Source: an uncultured Acidobacteriota bacterium
GTDB taxonomy: Bacteria > Acidobacteriota > JAAYUB01
Assembly: GCA_937925645.1 (NCBI GenBank)
Contig: CALAMB010000027.1
Span: 1 to 11,268, forward strand
Direction: 5' to 3'
Length of the DNA stretch: 11,268 nucleotides
The position numbers were made by a program, and so were the translations under genes. This document shows, piece after piece, positions 5,571-11,268 of this stretch (the stretch's first letter is position 1; every line of letters starts with the position of its first letter). The notes below the pieces were generated by a model, which did no database searches, had not been told where the DNA came from, and saw only the letters and a list, made by a program, of their open reading frames with translations.

Positions 5571-6775
5571 CATTTGTTCCGGCTGTCCGGGGGGAGGCCG
5601 CCCTCCCCGTGGAGCACGCCGTGCTTATCGCAGATGCGCCGGACCTCGTCCAGGGGCAGGGCGTCCGCGTGATGCCCGTCTGCTCCGTCCATGGCGCGAG
5701 CCTGAAACAGCGAGTTCAGGATGGCTTCCTCGGTGGCCTCCGCGGCGGCCAGAAACAAGGGCGTGAGGTCATCGTTGCGAAGTTCCTGCAGAGAACGCGG
5801 TCGGGGATTTTCGGTGCGCAGCCGGTTGCCCGGAAACGTCGAGAACGCGATGGCATAATCGCCGCTGCCGTTGGCGCCGGTCCCGCCCGTCCGGACCAGA
5901 CCGAAAACGGACCGCTCCGCCAGCCGGCGCAGGTTCCGATGCAGGAGCGGCGCGTCGGTGGCGACCACGATCATGCAGGAACCGTCGGCGCCGCCGGCTG
6001 ACAGGTCGTCTTTCAAATAGTATCGGCCCAATTGCCGACCCACCGGCGCGCCGTTCACCTGGAGAACTCCGCCGAAATTGGTTTGCACCAGCACGCCCAC
6101 GGTCCATCCGCCCAGGTGGTCCGGCAGCTTGCGGCTGGCGGTGCCGATCCCCCCCTTGTAGCCGAAGCAGACCGTGCCGGTGCCGGCGCCCACGGCGCCT
6201 TCGGTCACCGGACCGCCGACGGCGCACCGGACGGCCTGGAGCACGTGCTCCGGCCGGACGGCCAGGGCCCGGATATCGTTCAGAAAGCCGTCATTGGTCT
6301 CGCCCACCACGGCGTTGACCGAACGGACGTCCGCGTTGCCCGGCAGGGCCAGCATGTGCGCCACGACCGCGGAAACCGCGGTTCCGACACTCAGCGTGTT
6401 GGTCAACACGATCGGCGTTTCGAGTTCGCCCAGCTCGTTGACCTGAGTGGAACCCGCCAGCTTCCCGAAGCCGTTGGCCGCGTGAATGGCCGCCGGGACT
6501 TTCTCGCGGTACAGGTTGCCGCCGTGGGGCAGGACCGCGGTGACGCCGGTCCGGATGTTGTGTCCTTCAATCAGGGTGACATGGCCCACCCGCACGCCCG
6601 CCACGTCGGTGATGGCGTTGAGCGGCCCCGGCGCCAGGATGCCGACGACCACGCCCGACTCCCGCGCCCGGCAGCGGGGCCGATCGTCGGCGGCGGCGCG
6701 GCCGAAAAGCGACAGGGTCAGGGCGACGGAAAGCAGCCATGCGGAGATGAACCACGCCGACACATGTTGTTTCAT
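5570..6775 (-). CDS. Exported P1-family aminopeptidase (DmpA / L-aminopeptidase-D-esterase type)
   Basis: DmpA-type enzymes are N-terminal-nucleophile hydrolases. The precursor cleaves itself before a serine or threonine, and the new N-terminal residue then releases N-terminal amino acids, in some members including D- or beta-residues. Numbered from ATG 6775 (401 residues): a signal peptide (about 1-29, core AWLLSVALTLSLFG), then the family signatures NAITDVAGVRVGH, RTGVTAVLPHGGN, ELETPIVLTNT and VVGETNDGFLND, and the self-cleavage site ADGS with G265-S266 followed by VVATDAPL. S266 would be the nucleophile; N158-region and G-rich segments are conserved in the family. An export signal suggests a periplasmic enzyme, whereas many characterised members are cytoplasmic. 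ATG 6775 has AGGTGA 5 nt upstream; a GTG at 6784 falls inside that site and is unlikely. The gene is monocistronic, convergent with the receptor and divergent from the kinase. Confidence 0.9.
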   Translation of the reverse strand: MKQHVSAWFISAWLLSVALTLSLFGRAAADDRPRCRARESGVVVGILAPGPLNAITDVAGVRVGHVTLIEGHNIRTGVTAVLPHGGNLYREKVPAAIHAANGFGKLAGSTQVNELGELETPIVLTNTLSVGTAVSAVVAHMLALPGNADVRSVNAVVGETNDGFLNDIRALAVRPEHVLQAVRCAVGGPVTEGAVGAGTGTVCFGYKGGIGTASRKLPDHLGGWTVGVLVQTNFGGVLQVNGAPVGRQLGRYYLKDDLSAGGADGSCMIVVATDAPLLHRNLRRLAERSVFGLVRTGGTGANGSGDYAIAFSTFPGNRLRTENPRPRSLQELRNDDLTPLFLAAAEATEEAILNSLFQARAMDGADGHHADALPLDEVRRICDKHGVLHGEGGLPPDSRNK

Positions 6776-6801
6776 CGCATTCACCTGAAACGTTTGCCGT
6801 G

Positions 6802-6830
6802 AGCATACCGATCCGGTTTGAGGAAATCAA
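6802..6830 (-). promoter_or_regulatory. Candidate promoter of the peptidase gene
   Basis: On the minus strand TTGATT (complement of 6825-6830) and TATGCT (complement of 6802-6807) are separated by exactly 17 nt, each matching four of six consensus bases. Transcription would begin near 6795, giving a leader of about 20 nt that contains little more than the AGGTGA ribosome binding site. Confidence 0.45.
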
Positions 6831-6935
6831 TCTCGATGTGGATGCCGGTCAGGCACGACCGCCCCGAGCGTCTCTTTGCTGAAATGGTTGTAAACAGGAG
6901 CCCCATTCCACCGCGTCGCAGCCGCCGGATATCCC

Positions 6936-6964
6936 TTGACAGGTCATTGCCGATTCTGCACAAT
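6936..6964 (+). promoter_or_regulatory. Candidate promoter of the sensor-kinase gene
   Basis: TTGACA (6936-6941, exact consensus) and CACAAT (6959-6964, four of six) are separated by 17 nt, within the most AT-rich part of the intergenic region. The predicted start near 6971 leaves a leader of about 145 nt if translation begins at 7117, or 80 nt if at 7051. Confidence 0.45.
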
Positions 6965-7116
6965 CCAAAATAGATATTGAATTGACGGCACATGCACCGG
7001 ATCACCGCCACTGGCGGGTTGCGGCAGATCCAGCCGGCGGTCACCGGCGGATGTCCGTCAGGTTGAACCGGTCCGGTTGGGTTCGGCAACGCGACGGTCA
7101 GGCACACTCCGCGCGC

Positions 7117-10100
7117 ATGGAGGAAACCCTGTTCAGAGCGCGAGCGGATCATCCGTCATCAGGGATTCCGGATCGAGGTTGCCGGCTGATCCTCCTGCTG
7201 TTGGGAATCGCCAGCCTGGCGGCTGGAGCGGATGGTGCGGCGCCCCCGCTGCTCCAAGCCGATCATTTCATGTTTTCCCACCTGACTATCAATCAGGGCT
7301 TATCGCAAAGCAACGTGTACTGCATCGTCCAGGACCGCCGGGGTTTCATGTGGTTCGGGACCGAGGACGGCTTGAACCGGTTCGACGGATACGATTTCTT
7401 GCACGTCACGCGGGATCCGAGCGACGTGAACAGCCTGAGCAACGACACCATCACCGCCATCTGCGAGGACCTGAACGGCCGCCTCTGGGTGGGGACGGCC
7501 GGCGGGCTCAACCTGCTGGATCTCGATACGGGACGAGTCCGACGAATCGGGAAGGGCACCGGTGAACCCGAACGCCTGGCTTCCGTGAGGATCAACGCAA
7601 TATGCCTGGATCACCAGGGGGGTATCTGGGTGGGGACGACGCGGGGACTGGCCGCCGTGGCGCCGGCCGGCCGAGACTGGCGCGTGTTCGATGCGACGGG
7701 GATCCGTTCGGACCGCCTCGACGGGGATGCGGTGTCGGCGTTGCTGGTGGACCGGCAGGGCGGGCTGTGGGTCGCCGGCCCGCGCGGCGTCGTCCGCCGG
7801 GATCGCGCCGGCGGTCGTTTCAACCGAATCACCGAAGTCGCCGATCCTGCCGGAGATGAACCGGTCGCGGTGAGTTGTCTGGCCGAAGGCGCCGGCGGCT
7901 TTATCTGGGCGGGAACCAAAGGCGGGGGATTGCATCGCTGGGAGGACGGCAGCGGCCGATTCGAGTATTATCAGGCGGCCCAGCGAGGCGCCGAGGCGGA
8001 ACCGCTGCGCCACATCAATGCGCTGGCGGCGGACGCGCATGGCCGGCTGTGGGCGGGCACGCATGGCTCCGGGGTGGTCGTCATCGATCCGGCCCGGAGC
8101 CGCCACGTCCATCTGCTGCCCGATGCCGGCGATTCGTCCGCGATCAGTTACGCCTTGGTCACCTCGGTGTTTCGGGACCACAGCGACACCATGTGGATCG
8201 GCACCCACGGCAAGGGGCTCGACTTTTGGAATCCGTACCGGCAGAAATTCACCCGTTATCGCCGGGACCCCGCGAATCCGGACAGTCTGGGCGTAACCAG
8301 CGTGCGGGCGATCCTGGAAGACCGCGACGGGGGGCTCTGGGTGGGCGGATACAGCGGATTCGACCGGTTCGACCGGAAAACCGGGCGGTTCGAGCATCTG
8401 CCGCAGACCTGGCCTAACGGCATCGTCCGCGTCCTGCGTGAAGATCCGGACGAGCCCGACCGAATCATCTGGCTGGGCATGGAAAGCGGGCAGCCCCACC
8501 TGATCGCGTTTGATCGGATCCGTCAGCGAATCTGGAAGCAGTACAATTTTCTTGAGCGGTTCGGTTTTGACACCCATCAGGTCAGGGATATGCTGCTGGA
8601 ATCAGATGGGTTGACCTGGGTTGGAACCGATAAAGGATTGTTGCGTCTCGACCGGCGGACCGGCGCCGGCGCCATGATGCGGCATGACTCGACCGATCCC
8701 GGGAGCCTGGGGCACGATCAGGTCAACGCGATCATCCGGGCCTCCGACGGCAAGCTGTGGGTGGGCACCATGGGCGGCGGCCTTAGACGGTACGATCCGG
8801 CCACCGGCCGGTTCACCGGATTTCGGCATCGGGATGGCGACCCGGACAGTTTGATCAACGACAACGTCATGACGTTGATTGAAATGGAGCCGGGATCCGT
8901 CTGGGCCGGCACCGCCGGCGGGCTGTCCCGGCTGGATCTCCGCACCGGCCGATTCCGGTCATACAGCATGCGCGACGGACTCCCCAACGATGTCATCTAC
9001 GGCATCCTGCCGGACGCGCAGGGCAACCTGTGGCTCAGCACCAACAAAGGCCTGGCGCGATTCAACCTCGCTTCCGGGGCTTGCCGCAATTTCGACGTCA
9101 GCGACGGCCTGCAGAGCAACGAGTTCAACGCCGGCGCCCACTACCGCAGCCGGTCCGGCGAAATGTTTTTCGGCGGCATCGAGGGGTTCAATATCTTCCA
9201 CCCGGCGACCATCCGCGACAACCCCCACGCGCCGCCGATGGCGATCACCGACCTGCAGATTTTCAACCAGCCGGTTCCCGTGGGGGGCATGTCCGACGGT
9301 CGCGTCGTCCTGATCCGGGACATCACCGCCACCCCTGTCATTGAACTGGCACACAGCGACCGGGTGTTCACCCTGGGCTTCGCGGCCATGAATTTCGTCG
9401 ATTCCGGGAAGAACAGGCATGCCTACATGCTGGAGGGCTGGGACGCCGACTGGAACCAGGTGGGCAGCCGGCGCTACGCCACCTTCGTCAACCTTCCGCC
9501 CGGCGAATACGTCTTCCGGGTGATCGGTTCGAACAACGACGGGATCTGGAACCGAGAAGGCGTGCGACTGGCCATCCGGATCAAGCCGCCGTTTTGGGCG
9601 ACCTGGTGGTTCCGCGCCCTCGGATTGGCCGCATTCGCGCTGCTTGTCTGGAGTGTCCATCGCGCCCGCACCGTGGCCATCCGCAAGCGGAACCGCGAGC
9701 TGCAGACCGTCAACCTCGCGTTGCAGGAACAGATCATCGAACGGCGGCGGGTCGAAGACGCCCTGCGGCTCAGCGAGGCCAAGTACCGAACGCTGACGGA
9801 TAACCTCACCGTCGGCATATTCCGAACGTCACCGGGTGCGGACGCCCGGTTCGTGGAGGCCAACCCCGCGCTGGCCGTGATCCTGGGGCACGCGAGCCGC
9901 GAGGATCTGCTCGACCGCCCGCTCGCCGGGTATTTCGAAAAGCCGGACGACTGGTCGGAGCTGTCGCAGCAGCTGGAGCACTCGGGCCGGGCCCGGCTGG
10001 ATGTCGTCGCGATCCGGCGGCTTGACGGAACGACCGTCCATTGCGCCGTGACGGCGGTGGCCTTCCGCGATCCGGACGGCGGACTGGCCGGGTACGACGG

Positions 10101-11268
10101 CCTGATCGAGGATATCTCCGAGCGGCGGGCGCTCGAGAACCAGATCCGGCAGACCCAGAAGATGGAGGCCATCGGCCGGCTGGCCGGCGGTGTCGCCCAT
10201 GACTTCAACAACATCCTGACGGTGATCAACGGCCGCGCGGAGATGGCGCTCTCTGAGCTGGGGCCGGAGGAGCCCGCTCACCGGAGCATCTGCGAAATCG
10301 TCCAGGGTGGACGCCGGGCCGGCGACCTGATCCGGCAACTCCTGGCGTTCAGCCGGCGGCAGGTGATCGCGCCCGTCGCCGTGGACGTCAATCAGGTCCT
10401 CGTCGGGCTGGAGCGGATGCTGCGCCGGCTGATCGGCGAGGACATCCAATTGCACTCGGTGCTGGCCGCGGGCCTGCCGCCCATCAAGGCCGATCCCGGC
10501 CAGCTGGAGCAGGTGTTCCTCAACCTCGTGGTGAACGCGCGGGACGCGCTCGCCGAGCTTGGTCAACGTTCGGTCGACAAGCTGATCACCATCACCACCG
10601 GCGTGGCCGCGCTCGATGACGAGTACATCCTCAATCATCCCGAGATCCAGCCCGGCCGGTATGTGGTCATCTCGGTCAGCGACAACGGGGTGGGGATGTC
10701 AACGGATATCCAGAGCCAGATTTTCGAGCCGTTCTTCACCACGAAGCAGGACGGACGGGGCACCGGCCTGGGCCTGGCGACGGTCTTCGGCATCGTCAAA
10801 CAGAACGGCGGGGCGATCAACGTCTACAGCGAGCCGGGACGCGGTTCGCGGTTCAGGGTATACTGGCCGGCCGCGCCCGTCGAAGACGCGGCGGCCGCGC
10901 CGCGTGCGCCTGAGGTGCCGCCCGCCGGAGGCCGGGAAACCATCCTCGTGGTGGAGGATGATCCGCAGGTGCGCCAGTTCGCCTGCGACGGCTTGAGGGG
11001 ATTGGGCTACCACGTGCTGGAGGCCGAATCCGGAGCGGCCGCGCTCAGGGTGTTGAACGATACGATGGTCTCGGTGCAACTCCTTTTCACCGACGTGGTG
11101 ATGCCGGGCATGAGCGGCATCGAGCTGGCGCACCGCCTGCCAGCCCGGTTCAGCGGATTGCCGGTGCTGTTCGCTTCGGGCTACGCTGATCACCACCTGA
11201 TGGCCGACGGTAGTCTCACGCTCGGCGTCAATTTCATCGAAAAGCCGTATTCGATCCGCGCTTTGGCT
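7117..11268 (+). CDS. Hybrid sensor histidine kinase with 14-blade two-component-regulator propeller, partial at 3' end
   Basis: One frame stays open for 1384 codons to the window edge. Order: signal peptide or anchor (about 23-38, [14 protein letters not shown]); 14 propeller blades (about 50-690); a Y_Y_Y domain (about 735-825, including [10 protein letters not shown] at 770-779); one membrane helix (about 830-848); a coiled linker; PAS (about 880-1005); HisKA with H1028 in GGVAHDFNN; HATPase_c with N1140 in [16 protein letters not shown] (1189-1194) and GRGTGLGLA (1213-1221); and a receiver with E1280/D1281/D1282, phospho-acceptor D1326 ([10 protein letters not shown]), S1354 and K1376. 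The propeller and Y_Y_Y domain would be periplasmic and the kinase cytoplasmic. The layout resembles the hybrid two-component systems that sense glycan fragments in Bacteroidetes, but with PAS and a different kinase subtype. The receiver is nearly complete; whether a DNA-binding domain follows is unseen. The start is uncertain: ATG 7117 lacks a clear ribosome binding site and ATG 7051 is in frame. Confidence 0.92.
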   Translation, partial: MEETLFRARADHPSSGIPDRGCRLILLLLGIASLAAGADGAAPPLLQADHFMFSHLTINQGLSQSNVYCIVQDRRGFMWFGTEDGLNRFDGYDFLHVTRDPSDVNSLSNDTITAICEDLNGRLWVGTAGGLNLLDLDTGRVRRIGKGTGEPERLASVRINAICLDHQGGIWVGTTRGLAAVAPAGRDWRVFDATGIRSDRLDGDAVSALLVDRQGGLWVAGPRGVVRRDRAGGRFNRITEVADPAGDEPVAVSCLAEGAGGFIWAGTKGGGLHRWEDGSGRFEYYQAAQRGAEAEPLRHINALAADAHGRLWAGTHGSGVVVIDPARSRHVHLLPDAGDSSAISYALVTSVFRDHSDTMWIGTHGKGLDFWNPYRQKFTRYRRDPANPDSLGVTSVRAILEDRDGGLWVGGYSGFDRFDRKTGRFEHLPQTWPNGIVRVLREDPDEPDRIIWLGMESGQPHLIAFDRIRQRIWKQYNFLERFGFDTHQVRDMLLESDGLTWVGTDKGLLRLDRRTGAGAMMRHDSTDPGSLGHDQVNAIIRASDGKLWVGTMGGGLRRYDPATGRFTGFRHRDGDPDSLINDNVMTLIEMEPGSVWAGTAGGLSRLDLRTGRFRSYSMRDGLPNDVIYGILPDAQGNLWLSTNKGLARFNLASGACRNFDVSDGLQSNEFNAGAHYRSRSGEMFFGGIEGFNIFHPATIRDNPHAPPMAITDLQIFNQPVPVGGMSDGRVVLIRDITATPVIELAHSDRVFTLGFAAMNFVDSGKNRHAYMLEGWDADWNQVGSRRYATFVNLPPGEYVFRVIGSNNDGIWNREGVRLAIRIKPPFWATWWFRALGLAAFALLVWSVHRARTVAIRKRNRELQTVNLALQEQIIERRRVEDALRLSEAKYRTLTDNLTVGIFRTSPGADARFVEANPALAVILGHASREDLLDRPLAGYFEKPDDWSELSQQLEHSGRARLDVVAIRRLDGTTVHCAVTAVAFRDPDGGLAGYDGLIEDISERRALENQIRQTQKMEAIGRLAGGVAHDFNNILTVINGRAEMALSELGPEEPAHRSICEIVQGGRRAGDLIRQLLAFSRRQVIAPVAVDVNQVLVGLERMLRRLIGEDIQLHSVLAAGLPPIKADPGQLEQVFLNLVVNARDALAELGQRSVDKLITITTGVAALDDEYILNHPEIQPGRYVVISVSDNGVGMSTDIQSQIFEPFFTTKQDGRGTGLGLATVFGIVKQNGGAINVYSEPGRGSRFRVYWPAAPVEDAAAAPRAPEVPPAGGRETILVVEDDPQVRQFACDGLRGLGYHVLEAESGAAALRVLNDTMVSVQLLFTDVVMPGMSGIELAHRLPARFSGLPVLFASGYADHHLMADGSLTLGVNFIEKPYSIRALA
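7264..9213 (+). repeat. Fourteen degenerate propeller-blade repeats inside the sensor kinase
   Basis: Each blade carries a version of G-x-(L/I/M)-W-(V/A/I/F)-G-T-x-x-G-(L/G). The key aromatic falls at residues 79, 124, 171, 218, 264, 312, 360, 408, 452, 501, 548, 596, 639 and 684, a period of 43-49 residues. Blade 4 (WVAGPRG), blade 9 (WLGMESG), blade 13 (WLSTNKG) and blade 14 (FFGGIEG) are degenerate. Fourteen blades fit two stacked seven-bladed propellers, the arrangement known for related periplasmic sensor domains. Nucleotide identity between the repeats is low, so this is ancient duplication. Confidence 0.85.

Larger units (their letters stand above)
6776..7116. other. Divergent intergenic region between peptidase and sensor-kinase genes
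   Basis: This 341-nt stretch has no convincing gene. It holds the peptidase ribosome binding site (complement of 6781-6786), a candidate promoter in each direction (separate entries), a short CCGCC/GGCGG hairpin (7005-7017), the direct repeat CCGGCGG-TCA-CCGGCGG at 7034-7050 and the small palindrome AACCGG-T-CCGGTT (7066-7078). The last two could be regulator sites or chance in GC-rich DNA. An in-frame ATG at 7051 could extend the kinase by 22 residues. Confidence 0.5.

Noticed and set aside
6781..7152. 123-codon minus-strand frame in the kinase-peptidase intergenic region
   Set aside because: It overlaps both promoters and the peptidase ribosome binding site. No Shine-Dalgarno sequence, no recognisable domain.
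7300..8577. 425-codon open frame antisense to the sensor kinase
   Set aside because: It lies entirely opposite the propeller repeats, and its own repetitive R/P/D-rich sequence only reflects those repeats. It has no ribosome binding site or domain.
1..11268. Defence system, mobile element, prophage or CRISPR array
   Set aside because: No transposase, integrase, Cas, restriction or toxin-antitoxin gene, no terminal repeats and no regularly spaced DNA repeats were found. The propeller repeats are protein-level only.

Overview
The window comes from a high-GC Gram-negative bacterium. It has a TonB-dependent outer-membrane receptor, exported proteins with Sec-type signal peptides, and AGGAGG-like ribosome binding sites. 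The mix of genes (MscL with a C-terminal zinc ribbon, a [12 protein letters not shown] hybrid histidine kinase carrying a two-component-regulator beta-propeller, a DmpA-type peptidase) would fit Acidobacteriota or a neighbouring lineage. That placement is inference from general familiarity, with no marker gene behind it. No tRNA, rRNA, CRISPR array, insertion sequence, phage gene or obvious horizontally acquired island was seen.

Layout. (1) 1-356: 3' part of mscL on +, cut by the window edge. (2) 357-638: a spacer with a 15-bp stem-loop and a possible rmuC promoter. (3) 639-1991: rmuC on +. (4) 2084-3114 on -: a two-gene unit made of a 4Fe-4S flavoprotein of the FMN-reductase/flavodoxin-like family followed by a three-helix membrane protein of unknown function. 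(5) 3115-3384: a divergent control region, the richest non-coding stretch of the window. It holds a near-perfect sigma-70 promoter (TTGACA-16-TATAAT), a perfect 7+5+7 dyad over its -35 box, and a long GC-rich leader that can fold into three successive hairpins and has a segment complementary to the ribosome binding site. (6) 3385-5388: a TonB-dependent receptor on +. (7) 5389-5569: a convergent spacer with terminator-like hairpins. (8) 5570-6775 on -: an exported P1-family (DmpA-like) aminopeptidase. (9) 6776-7116: a second divergent control region with a candidate promoter each way. (10) 7117 to the right edge: a very large hybrid sensor kinase on + (signal peptide, 14 propeller blades, Y_Y_Y domain, one membrane helix, PAS, HisKA, HATPase_c, receiver). 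It has no stop codon inside the window.

How the genes may work together. The left part is housekeeping (osmotic safety valve, DNA metabolism). The middle and right look like an envelope-facing uptake and sensing neighbourhood: an outer-membrane receptor with layered control, a divergently transcribed redox flavoprotein with a membrane partner, a periplasmic peptidase and a periplasm-sensing kinase. No ligand is named by the sequence, and a functional link between these units is inference from proximity only. The best candidate for something not yet described is the 3182-3379 control region of the receptor gene.
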